From Palsa-504 sp963705835 (GTDB taxonomy: Bacteria; Actinomycetota; Actinomycetes; Streptosporangiales; Streptosporangiaceae): 64,000 bases of DNA. This document shows positions 54,042 to 61,671 of this stretch, piece by piece (position 1 is the first letter of the stretch; each line of letters begins with the position of its first letter). Location: the NCBI GenBank assembly GCA_963705835.1, contig CAVPLC010000043.1, positions 59,075 through 123,074 on the forward strand. The letters are read 5' to 3'. The notes under the pieces were generated by a model, which searched no databases, was not told the DNA's origin, and saw only the letters and a program-made list of their open reading frames with translations. The position numbers and the translations under genes are program-made.

Positions 54042-54497
54042 ATGAACGCACGCATCCAGAACGCGGCAAGCCACCCCGACCTTACGACGGGTGTCCAGCA
54101 CATTTTCAAGGCGGTGTACGCCGGCGGCGTACCGCGTCAGACCCTTGAGCTTGTGCATCTGCGCGCGAGCCAGGTCAACGGCTGCAGCGCCTGTGTCGAG
54201 GCCGGCGTTACGAGCGCGACCAAGGCCGGTGTCAGCCCCGAGAAGCTGCTCACCGTCGCCGCCTGGTACGAGAACCCGCTCTTCGACGACGCCGAGCGGG
54301 CCGCGCTGGCGCTCACCGAGGCCGCGACGCGGCTGTCGGACCGGCCCGGCGCGGTCACCGACGAGATCTGGGCCGAGGCCGCGAGGCACTACGACGAGCG
54401 GCAGCTCGGGGCCCTGGTGCTGATGGTGGCGATCACCAACTTCTTCAACCGCATCAACACCACCTTCCGGATACCGGCCGGGACCAGGTGGGACTGA
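54042..54497 (+). CDS. carboxymuconolactone decarboxylase/AhpD-like protein
   Basis: 151 residues of the CMD family. The active motif Cys-Ser-Ala-Cys-Val-Glu-Ala-Gly (about residues 51-58) gives the CxxC of AhpD-type alkylhydroperoxidases, with Leu-Val-His-Leu-Arg-Ala-Ser-Gln-Val-Asn-Gly before it. GGAGGAGA precedes the ATG. Paired divergently with the ECF41 sigma factor, it is the expected regulated target, probably in peroxide or electrophile defence. Confidence 0.9.
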   Translation: MNARIQNAASHPDLTTGVQHIFKAVYAGGVPRQTLELVHLRASQVNGCSACVEAGVTSATKAGVSPEKLLTVAAWYENPLFDDAERAALALTEAATRLSDRPGAVTDEIWAEAARHYDERQLGALVLMVAITNFFNRINTTFRIPAGTRWD

Positions 54498-54828
54498 CGC
54501 CGGACCCGGGACGTGGGTCAGGCTGGCTGGTCGCGCAGGGCGGCGTCGAGGCGGCTGCGAAAACCCTTTGCGGACGGGGCGGCTGATGCCGCACGCTTGC
54601 TGGCGTGTTCCGGTTCGCCGTCTTCGTCGCCTGCGCGCGTGGCCGCGCGGCAATGACGGCTGCCTCGGCACTGCTGTCGCCGGCGGGCCTGCTGGCCCTC
54701 GGCGGCGCCCGACGCTGACCCTTCCCCGTTCGCTTCCTTGACCTGGCGGGGGAGGGTGGCGCATCGCGCGGTGCTGTCAGCGCGCGCGGGTCAGCGAGTG
54801 CAGCAGGAGGAACCAGGAGCAATCAGTC
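54498..54828. other. intergenic region upstream of tuf
   Basis: 331 bases with no conserved gene. A 37-codon open frame at about 54,605 has a hydrophobic stretch but no support. GCAGGAGGAA at the end is the tuf ribosome site. No terminator was found after the CMD gene. Confidence 0.5.
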
Positions 54829-55263
54829 ATGACCAAGCAGGCCTACGTCCGCGACAAGCCGCACCTCAACATCGGCACGATGGGGCACGTCGACCACGGG
54901 AAGACCACTTTGACCGCCGCCATCACGAAGGTCCTGGCGGACCGTGGCATGAGCAGGTACGTGCCGTTCGGGCAGATCGACCGCGCGCCCGAGGAGGCCG
55001 CGCGGGGGATCACCATCAACATCGCGCACGTCGAGTACGAGACCGCAGCCAGGCACTACGCGCACGTCGACATGCCAGGCCACGCGGACTACGTCAAGAA
55101 CATGATCACCGGTGCGGCGCAGGTCGACGGCGCGGTCCTGGTGGTCTCGGCGCTCGACGGCGTGATGCCGCAGACCCGGGAGCACGTCGTGCTCGCCCGG
55201 CAGGTGGGGGTGTCGCACGTCGTCGTCGCGCTCAACAAGGCCGACGCGGCCAGGACCCGATAA
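54829..55263 (+). pseudogene. tuf: elongation factor Tu, truncated at a sequence junction
   Basis: The GTPase domain is present: Gly-His-Val-Asp-His-Gly-Lys-Thr-Thr (G1), Arg-Gly-Ile-Thr-Ile-Asn (G2), Asp-Met-Pro-Gly-His-Ala-Asp-Tyr (G3, where most EF-Tu have Asp-Cys-Pro-Gly-His) and Asn-Lys-Ala-Asp (G4). It breaks off after Asp-Ala-Ala-Arg-Thr-Arg at 55260, and a stop follows in A+T-rich DNA of different type. Domains 2 and 3, about 250 residues, are missing. The G3 variant suggests a divergent second tuf copy. Loss at a composition break indicates a contig junction rather than natural truncation. Confidence 0.85.
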
Positions 55264-55322
55264 ATCGGCCCTCTATGGTATTTGCGGTAAAACAGGCAGC
55301 TTTCACTCGTCCACCAGTTAGC

Positions 55323-55411
55323 GATATTGTTGGCGAATTCAAAAACCAAGCTCGTTTTGCGTAAGAGTTCACAGTATTCCGAGCCTGAAAACCGAATTCG
55401 CCAACAATATC
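55323..55411. repeat. 18-bp perfect inverted repeat near the junction
   Basis: GATATTGTTGGCGAATTC at 55323-55340 and its exact reverse complement at 55394-55411, 53 bases apart. Confidence 0.9.
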
Positions 55412-55829
55412 TTAGCGGGGTCCTACCTCTTTTCGCACTGGCAGTGGAGTTAAAGAACGTTTCTCAAAGATGTTTATAGATACACATATTTAAATTAATG
55501 TATATTACAGGAAAATTAGGAAAAAAATACTATACGAGATTATGCACATTCCTAGAGAATTGTGATATACTGCTTCGAGCACACCAGATGATGTGTCAAA
55601 TTTTGTGGAGTATCGCTACTAGTGTTTGAAAATATAGCGTTTTCTAGCGGGATTTTACTCCCGAACAACCCTTCTTGGAATTCCTCTCCTAGAAAAACAA
55701 AGAAATTGGCTCAGGAACCTCTTTACAGGAAAAGGTAGAGATGATATACTTATTTAGGAAATGCTATACAGAAAAAGTATCTGCTAGCTTTCCGATTACA
55801 AGAGGCGTAAAAGAAGCGGTCTGTCAACA

Positions 55830-55861
55830 AGGGAAACGGGCAAGCATTCGCCCGTTTCCCT
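55830..55861 (+). terminator. 12-bp hairpin just upstream of tnpB
   Basis: AGGGAAACGGGC and GCCCGTTTCCCT form a perfect stem with an 8-base loop, ending 16 bases before the ATG. There is no T-run, so it may be a structural or translational control hairpin, or the left-end hairpin of the element, rather than a terminator. Confidence 0.6.
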
Positions 55862-55877
55862 GCTGAGGTAAGTGAAG

Positions 55878-57191
55878 ATGCAGTTAGTTGAGCAACATGT
55901 GATCCAGCAAAAAGATGTGCGGTTTGCGGCCATTGATGCTGCTGCCTTTGCTTCCAAGAATTTGTATAACGCGGCGCTCTATGAACTGCGACAGGCGTTT
56001 ATCCATGAGGGAGTCTACTATCGTTACGAAGAGATGGATAAACGCATGAAACAGCACGAGGCGTACAAAGCGTTGCCTGCGAAGGTCAGCCAGCAGGTCC
56101 TCAAGCAACTGGCCCAAGCGTGGGAAGATTACTTTGAGGCACGCAAAGCCTATCGGCAGAACCCGGCGAAGTTTCGGGGGCATCCAAAACTTCCCAAGTA
56201 CAAGGACAAGAAGCGTGGGCGTAATTTGCTGGTCTATACCATGCAAGCCATCAGTGGCGGACAGACCGGGGGCAAGAAGACGCTGCAACGTGGCATCATC
56301 AAACCCTCGAAGCTTGCCATCGAGGTAAGAACGAGACAGGACCCTAAGACCATCGATCAAGTACGCATTGTCCCGCATCAGGGGCATTACACCGTCGAAG
56401 TCGTCTACGAGAAAAAGGCCACACCAGCAGAAGTCAATCCTGCCTATTATGCGGGGATTGACCCAGGTGTCAATCATCTGATCGCGCTAGCATCAAACAA
56501 ACCTGGCTTCCAGTCAGTCGTTGTTAACGGGCGTCCAGTGAAAAGCACCAATCAGTATTACAATAAGCGCAGAGCGGAACTGCAAAAGCAACTTGGGCAC
56601 CCAGCTTCGACCAAACGCATGGAGCGCATGACGACCAAACGCAACCGGCGCATTCACCATTACATGCACACCGCCAGTAAGCGCATCATTGATCTGCTGG
56701 TCAAAGAGGGGATGAGTACTTTGATCATCGGGAAAAACGATGGCTGGAAGCAAGAGATCAATCATGGCAAGCAGAACAACCAGAACTTTTGCTTTCTGCC
56801 CCATGCACGTTTGATTCAGATGCTCCAATACAAAGCCGAACTGGTCGGGATCACCGTGGTCCTCACCGAAGAGAGCTACACCAGCAAGGCCAGTCTGCTG
56901 GATTTAGACCCGTTGCCAGTGTGGAAGCAGGGCGATAACACGTCATACACGTTTGGTGGCAAACGCGTGAAACGGGGATTGTACCGGGCCTCCAACGGGC
57001 AAGAGATCAATGCGGATGTGAATGGGGCCGGAAATATGATTAGAAAAGTAGCACCTGATGCCTTCGGGTCGGAGGGTGTAGAGGATGGGGATGGGGTGCT
57101 TGCATCCCTGGTAGTCCATCCGGTGAGGATTGTCGTTCCCCTCACGAAGCTAAAGGACAAGCCAATTGTAGCGAGAGCAAGCGGTCAATAG
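55878..57191 (+). CDS. tnpB: TnpB-family RNA-guided nuclease without zinc-finger cysteines
   Basis: 437 residues. The RuvC-like catalytic triad is visible: Asp195 in Gly-Ile-Asp-Pro-Gly-Val-Asn (RuvC-I), Glu332 in Glu-Glu-Ser-Tyr-Thr-Ser-Lys (RuvC-II), and Asp380 in Asn-Ala-Asp-Val-Asn-Gly-Ala-Gly-Asn (RuvC-III). The two CxxC pairs normally between RuvC-II and III are absent; the segment instead reads Thr-Phe-Gly-Gly-Lys-Arg-Val-Lys-Arg-Gly-Leu-Tyr-Arg-Ala, as in a known group of cyanobacterial and Ktedonobacterial TnpB-like proteins. TnpB normally cuts DNA with a guide RNA encoded at its 3' end. The ATG at 55878 is preferred over GTG 55872. Confidence 0.9.
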   Translation: MQLVEQHVIQQKDVRFAAIDAAAFASKNLYNAALYELRQAFIHEGVYYRYEEMDKRMKQHEAYKALPAKVSQQVLKQLAQAWEDYFEARKAYRQNPAKFRGHPKLPKYKDKKRGRNLLVYTMQAISGGQTGGKKTLQRGIIKPSKLAIEVRTRQDPKTIDQVRIVPHQGHYTVEVVYEKKATPAEVNPAYYAGIDPGVNHLIALASNKPGFQSVVVNGRPVKSTNQYYNKRRAELQKQLGHPASTKRMERMTTKRNRRIHHYMHTASKRIIDLLVKEGMSTLIIGKNDGWKQEINHGKQNNQNFCFLPHARLIQMLQYKAELVGITVVLTEESYTSKASLLDLDPLPVWKQGDNTSYTFGGKRVKRGLYRASNGQEINADVNGAGNMIRKVAPDAFGSEGVEDGDGVLASLVVHPVRIVVPLTKLKDKPIVARASGQ

Positions 57192-57249
57192 AACGCTAGA
57201 AATCGCTACAAAACGCTATATTTTTGGAACTATTGGAGGTTTTCTGGCA

Positions 57250-57924
57250 ATGGTATTTCCCACACAGCCCCTTCTGCGCCGTCTTGCAGGAGGAGCTACG
57301 GTGCTAGTTCTGGTTTTGCTGTTGGTCGCCTGTGGAAGTAAGGGCAATAGCACAACAGGTGGTACGTCTGCCAATCCTATCAAGCAGATCGCGCCGACGA
57401 TGCAGGCCACGTCTGCGGCGACCGCTCAAGCGACTGGAGCGGCGACAGTGACCAAAATTTCGCTCACCAAGACCTATACGGGCAGCGGCTTTACAATCCA
57501 GTATCCTGCGGATTGGAAGGTGGCCACTTCGAGTACTGAAATCGCGTTTACCGATCCGTCGGGCGGCTATAACCTGACCATTGGCTCAAGCCCTAATCCA
57601 AATGGCGTCAAGACAGCCGATCAGCTGGCTGATGGCGGCATCACAGGGGCAAAGGCCAATTTGAAAAGCGTGCAGACGGTCGATGTTCCTCCGACCACCA
57701 TTGTCGGTGATCAGCCCTGGAGCCAGCGCTCTATTATTGGTACCAGCGCGCTCAATGGACAGAGCAGCGAGATCGAGGCCGTCGTTCTGGCCAACGACCA
57801 CCCTGTACACACGACCGCGACCAAAGGCAATGTCATTGTGTATGTGGCGGCAAAAAATCTGTTTGATCAGGCTCAGACGAAGTATTTCGTTCCGATGCTA
57901 CAATCGTTTAAATATACAGCATAG
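57250..57924 (+). CDS. lipoprotein, PsbP-like fold possible
   Basis: 224 residues: a signal peptide with lipobox Leu-Leu-Val-Ala-Cys (Cys at about residue 28), a Thr/Ala/Gln-rich linker, then a domain starting Thr-Tyr-Thr-Gly-Ser-Gly-Phe-Thr-Ile-Gln-Tyr-Pro-Ala-Asp-Trp-Lys-Val. The Tyr-Pro-x-x-Trp motif is typical of PsbP/PsbP-like and DUF1795-type secreted proteins, abundant in Ktedonobacteria. GGAGG lies 11 bases before the ATG. It starts 26 bases beyond the right end of the TnpB element, which sits in its promoter region. Confidence 0.75.
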   Translation: MVFPTQPLLRRLAGGATVLVLVLLLVACGSKGNSTTGGTSANPIKQIAPTMQATSAATAQATGAATVTKISLTKTYTGSGFTIQYPADWKVATSSTEIAFTDPSGGYNLTIGSSPNPNGVKTADQLADGGITGAKANLKSVQTVDVPPTTIVGDQPWSQRSIIGTSALNGQSSEIEAVVLANDHPVHTTATKGNVIVYVAAKNLFDQAQTKYFVPMLQSFKYTA

Positions 57925-57938
57925 GCAGCGCGGCCTTG

Positions 57939-58001
57939 TTTCAGGGTAATGTCTTTGTACACCCGGCTGAAATCCAGGCAAATCAATCCACTACCCTGAA
58001 A
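57939..58001. repeat. 10-bp inverted repeat near the second junction
   Basis: TTTCAGGGTA (57939-57948) and TACCCTGAAA (57992-58001), 43 bases apart, just after the lipoprotein gene. Could be a terminator-like stem or a by-product of the join. Confidence 0.6.
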
Positions 58002-58041
58002 TACTGTGACAAGCTCTATAAAAACGCTTCCTGGTGGACTC

Positions 58042-58212
58042 TCACCCCGCGACAGAAGCCGCGACAGGTGCTCGTAGCTCGAGCAGGTCGCGGCGCATCG
58101 CATCCTGGGCGGAGTCGTCACTGGTGGATGGAGGCGTGGCTTGCGCGTCCATACGGCCATATACCAGGGTGAGCAACAGGAGCAGATACCACGGACGGAG
58201 TCGCATCTCCAT
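58042..58212 (-). pseudogene. N-terminal fragment of a secreted acidobacterial protein
   Basis: 56 codons: Met-Glu-Met-Arg-Leu-Arg-Pro-Trp-Tyr-Leu-Leu-Leu-Leu-Leu, a signal peptide ending Met-Asp-Ala-Gln-Ala, then Asp-Asp-Ser-Ala-Gln-Asp-Ala-Met-Arg-Arg-Asp-Leu-Leu-Glu-Leu, which looks like the start of a coiled-coil before an outer-membrane barrel. The frame stops at 58042, near the presumed junction. Likely a truncated gene. Confidence 0.4.
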
Positions 58213-58360
58213 AACATACCCTCGAGTGAAACCTCGACCCGGCTACATGCGTCCAAGAAACACCCCCCCGTTGGCTTTCCGCTAACGCGCCCGGCACAGT
58301 ATCAGTCTCGGAGAAGAAGCTTTAATTGTCCTCGTGGTCGAAGTGCTTCCAGGGGACGAT

Positions 58361-58586
58361 ATGAACCGAAGAAGATTTCTCCAGCACGCCGCCTTGACCG
58401 CTGCGGCCGTCGCAGTTCCGAAGCGCACTCCCCCCAATGGCGAATATAAACGTAAGCGAGAAAGGTTCTTTCCAGTCGGCCCGCGCCATCCGGTCCGCGC
58501 AAGCGATCGCATTAAATAGCAATAACGGTTACGTAGACTTTACCCTTCCGGAACTGGAAGAGTATGAAGTGGTAGAGCTGCGATAA
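58361..58586 (+). pseudogene. remnant joining a Tat signal to the C terminus of a secreted enzyme
   Basis: The first frame gives Met-Asn-Arg-Arg-Arg-Phe-Leu-Gln-His-Ala-Ala-Leu-Thr-Ala-Ala-Ala, a Tat signal. After a C6 run near 58,430 another frame reads Met-Ala-Asn-Ile-Asn-Val-Ser-Glu-Lys-Gly and ends Val-Asp-Phe-Thr-Leu-Pro-Glu-Leu-Glu-Glu-Tyr-Glu-Val-Val-Glu-Leu-Arg, like the final beta-strand of large secreted glycoside hydrolases. The catalytic middle is missing, so this is probably a deletion remnant. Confidence 0.5.
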
Positions 58587-58934
58587 CTCCGGAGCGCGAG
58601 GTACACGGAGGCGATATGCGCGGTGAGACTTACGCGCGCCTGGTCAGGCTCATCAGCTGCCGCCAGTCGCCGGATCGACAACACGGTAATGTTGTCCTGC
58701 TGCCCGAAGGCGCAGGCCGCAGCATGAACCGGTGGGCGATGCCCGGGCGGCAAGCTGGCGGGCCTCGACACCAGCACGCTCCGGATGGCGATCTGCCCAT
58801 GCTGGTCGCGGCGAAAAAAGAATACGCCGCGCTGTAAGATCAAGACTGGTCTCATCGCTCAACCTGTCAGCCAGTAGGAATTAGCTTTTTATGAACCCGC
58901 GTATAATCGCGCTGATTCGACCATTGAGGAAAAA
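58587..58934. other. no recognisable gene
   Basis: A 73-codon frame at 58616 has no family features. Nothing else supported. Confidence 0.4.
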
Positions 58935-59955
58935 ATGACGACACCTGTGACTGCTCCGGTAACTCCCTGAACGCATCATGCAATTCGCCTGGGGATATGT
59001 TCCGCCGCTTCTTTTGGAAGCAGCGATTCGCCGACCGCATCTTTGATCTGCTGGATGCCGGTTCGAAAACTCTCATAGAAATCCAAAAAGAGACCGGCGC
59101 CTCGGAACGAGGGCTGGCCGCGGTGATGAATGCGCTGGTGGGTCTCGATTTCCTGGCAAAAGATAAGCAAGGCTATTTCTCGCTTACGCTCGAGAGCTCC
59201 ACATTTCTGGTCAGCACCAAGCCCAGCTTCCTGGGCGGAACCATCCGTCACGGCAGTGAGCAATTGATTCCAAAATGGCTGCACCTGAACAGGATTGTCA
59301 TGACCGGTCAGCCCGAGGCGGCGGTGAACAAGGAGGCGCTGGGCGGCGACTTCTTCCGGCAGTTCGTGACGACATCTTCCCCTTGAGTTATCCCGCGGCG
59401 CAGGTGCTTAGCCGACATTACAACGCCAACGGGGCAGGGCCGGCGGTTCGTGTACTTGACCTCGCCGCAGGCTCAGGAGTTTGGGGTATCGCGATGGCCC
59501 AGGGATCTGAAAAGGTCAGCGTGACTGCGGTGGACTGGCCGGAAGTGATTCCAGTGACCCGTAAGACGGTAACCCGCTTCGGCCTCGCCGATCGCTTTTC
59601 GTTCGTCGAAGGCGATCTGCTGCAAGTTGACTTCGGTCGAGGTCACAACCTGGCGACGCTGGGACATATTCTTCACAGCGAGGGCATGGAACGCGGCCAG
59701 GCACTGCTTAAAAAAACCTTCCAGGCACTTGCTCCCGGGGGCACTATTTCGATTGCTGAATTCCTGGTGAATGCGGATCGCACCGGGCCACTGAATGCGC
59801 TCTTCTTTGCTGTCAACATGCTGGTGAACACCGAGAATGGAGACACATATTCCTTTGAAGAAATCAGCAGCTGGTTAGAAGCGGCGGGATTTACCGATGC
59901 GCGCAAACTGGATGCGCCGGGCCCATCGCCGCTGATCCTGGCAACCAAGCCATGA
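58935..59955 (+). CDS. SAM-dependent O-methyltransferase (two-domain), split by three frameshifts
   Basis: Starts Met-Thr-Thr-Pro-Val-Thr-Ala-Pro at 58935 after GAGGAAAA. Conserved segments fall in order across frames: Ile-Met-Gln-Phe-Ala-Trp-Gly-Tyr, Arg-Ile-Phe-Asp-Leu-Leu-Asp-Ala-Gly (dimerisation/winged helix), Phe-Pro-Leu-Ser-Tyr, then Val-Leu-Asp-Leu-Ala-Ala-Gly-Ser-Gly-Val-Trp-Gly (SAM site) and Ile-Ser-Ile-Ala-Glu-Phe. Frame changes are near 58,970, 59,028 (an extra C) and 59,372 (a missing base). Corrected, it is a standard methyltransferase of about 340 residues. The substrate is unknown. Confidence 0.82.
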
Positions 59956-59963
59956 CGTACAAC

Positions 59964-59993
59964 TGGCCGCTCCCGCGATTGCGAGAGCGGCCA
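59964..59993. terminator. hairpin between convergent genes
   Basis: TGGCCGCTC and GAGCGGCCA form a 9-bp stem, extended by CGC/GCG. It sits between the methyltransferase and DUF4382 genes. No strong T-run on either side. Confidence 0.6.
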
Positions 59994-60012
59994 TTGCATT
60001 GAGTGCTAAGGG

Positions 60013-61413
60013 CTACTGCAGTTCCTCCACGCTGCGGGCGACGAACACCGGGTTTCCGTTACTTGGATTCTTCAGCACAAGTCCGACTACGCGGAGAGAA
60101 ATGGCCGAATTGCCGGTCAGGTCACTCAGACCAGTTAGGCCACCCAGCCAGTTGGTCACCGGCGTGGTGTAGACCGTGACCGGACCGTTGAAGAGAACTC
60201 CGGCCAATCCATTGGAATTGAAGGAGAAGGTTCCATTGCCGGTGTTCGTGCTTCCCACTACCCATTCACCCGCATGACCCTCGTGACGAAGGACGATGCG
60301 ATGAACGGTTACCGCTTGCGGATTGCTGGCGTCGCTCAACGGACCACCAATGCTGACGTGCTGCCCGGGAACCAGCAAGCTCGAGTTAAAGAAGAAGTTG
60401 GTAAGAGGCGTGTGCATCTTGTAAATGAAATACATCTCGCTACCGTTCAGGTTGATGTTGGCGATCTGGCCCAGCGTCAGGCCCGTATCTGCAGGCAACT
60501 CGGCACGGACATACAAATTGAGCCCATTTGCCGCACCTTGCGCCGGGGTCACATTGGTAACCAGGCCGGCGGCCCAATACCCATCTTGCGACAGAATGCC
60601 TACGCAATCCGCGCTGATGGTTTGGCTGTTCGGAGCAAAGGAGCCGGAGACCTCGACGATCGAGCTGGTGGTCAGGCTGGCGATGGTCTCGTTGTTTTCA
60701 AACTCTGTATTAGATGAGAGTTGCACCGTGTATTGACGGCCGTGTGGGCCTTGAATGACGAACGAATTAGACGAAGTGTCGATGCTGACAACACCCGCGT
60801 CGAACTCATCGATATAGTTTTCAGGATCGCTTGCGCTGAGCGCCTTCAGATCGAGTGTCGGCGTTACCTGACCGGTGATCTGTCCATTCGCGTTCACCTG
60901 AATGGATTGTTGCAAGTCGAAATCAAATCGCAGTGCATCCATGTCCCCGGCATTCACGACAAAAGGACTGGCCAGATTGATGGTCACGACAGACTGGGTA
61001 AGCGTCGCCGGCATTAAGGCGATGGTAGGCGCTGTTCCGGACTGCACATTGAGATATCCGATAGTTGCGGAACCGAGGGTAATGGTTGCGGTGGTGTAAG
61101 TCCCCGTGGGGATGGAATTGAAATCAAGCAGAGTTGAAAGGCCATTGAAGCGTGCAAAATCAACCGTCTGCGCGCCATTCAGTATTGAGACCGGGGTCGC
61201 AGAACCATTGGAAAGTGTGATGCTCTGCAGATTGACGGCGAAGGACACCACGCTGGGAAGTGGCGCATCGGTTCCGAGCACGTATACGGAGCCGCTCTGT
61301 GCGGGGGTTGAGCCTGAACTGCTTGGGGCACTGCCGCTTCCAGCACTACAACCGGCGACATAAGCGGCAACCACAATCATCAAGGACACACGAAGCCCGT
61401 GGATACATTTCAT
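60013..61413 (-). CDS. DUF4382/DUF5666-type lipoprotein
   Basis: 466 residues. Signal peptide with lipobox Tyr-Val-Ala-Gly-Cys, a Ser/Gly-rich linker, then DUF4382 (Gly-Thr-Asp-Ala-Pro-Leu-Pro-Ser-Val-Val-Ser-Phe near residue 48) and later a DUF5666-like beta domain (Asn-Thr-Glu-Phe-Glu-Asn, Val-Glu-Val-Ser-Gly-Ser-Phe). These are typical cell-surface proteins of Acidobacteriota, function unknown. The G+C content is much lower than in bases 1-55 kb. Confidence 0.87.
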   Translation of the reverse strand: MKCIHGLRVSLMIVVAAYVAGCSAGSGSAPSSSGSTPAQSGSVYVLGTDAPLPSVVSFAVNLQSITLSNGSATPVSILNGAQTVDFARFNGLSTLLDFNSIPTGTYTTATITLGSATIGYLNVQSGTAPTIALMPATLTQSVVTINLASPFVVNAGDMDALRFDFDLQQSIQVNANGQITGQVTPTLDLKALSASDPENYIDEFDAGVVSIDTSSNSFVIQGPHGRQYTVQLSSNTEFENNETIASLTTSSIVEVSGSFAPNSQTISADCVGILSQDGYWAAGLVTNVTPAQGAANGLNLYVRAELPADTGLTLGQIANINLNGSEMYFIYKMHTPLTNFFFNSSLLVPGQHVSIGGPLSDASNPQAVTVHRIVLRHEGHAGEWVVGSTNTGNGTFSFNSNGLAGVLFNGPVTVYTTPVTNWLGGLTGLSDLTGNSAISLRVVGLVLKNPSNGNPVFVARSVEELQ

Positions 61414-61671
61414 AAAGCTGCCTTCTTTCTCAATTGTCTAAGTTTGTGCTGTGCTGCATCTGTAGCAATGCACGGCAGTGTAAGCCGGGGGGCGAATTTC
61501 TGAGCGAGGCTTGTCGCCAACTAACTGTGCGATCGCTATCACTGTGAAGGGAAACACTCATGCCTAACACAAAGTTTCGGAAATAAGTGCAACTTTAGTG
61601 GGAGCAACGAGTTTTTAAATTCAAGGTAAAGCCGTGACTGCGTGCGCCTAAAACAGCGCGAGATCCAGCTA

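Larger units (their letters stand above)
55264..55877. other. A+T-rich gene-free region after the junction
   Basis: No gene is seen over about 610 bases. It holds the 18-bp inverted repeat (55323-55411), the left inverted end of the TnpB element (55629) and a 12-bp hairpin (55830). The DNA between 55,440 and 55,620 is very A+T-rich. Confidence 0.6.
55629..57224 (+). mobile_element. TnpB-carrying element with 21-bp inverted ends
   Basis: The left end, 55629-55649, starts AAAATATAGCGTTTT then CTAGCG. The right end, 57204-57224, is its inverted copy with one mismatch of 21. TAGCG is repeated every 10 bp inside each end (two copies left, three right). The only gene inside is tnpB. No transposase (tnpA) is present, so it would need one in trans. 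IS200/IS605 elements usually have subterminal hairpins rather than matching inverted ends, so the class is unsettled. Confidence 0.6.

Noticed and set aside
54498..54828. tRNA gene upstream of tuf
   Set aside because: No cloverleaf or T-loop consensus could be found.
55323..55411. Integron attC site
   Set aside because: No RYYYAAC/GTTRRRY core pair at the ends, and no integrase nearby.
57873..58256. 127-codon frame across the second junction
   Set aside because: It bridges DNA of two apparent origins and shows no protein-like motif.
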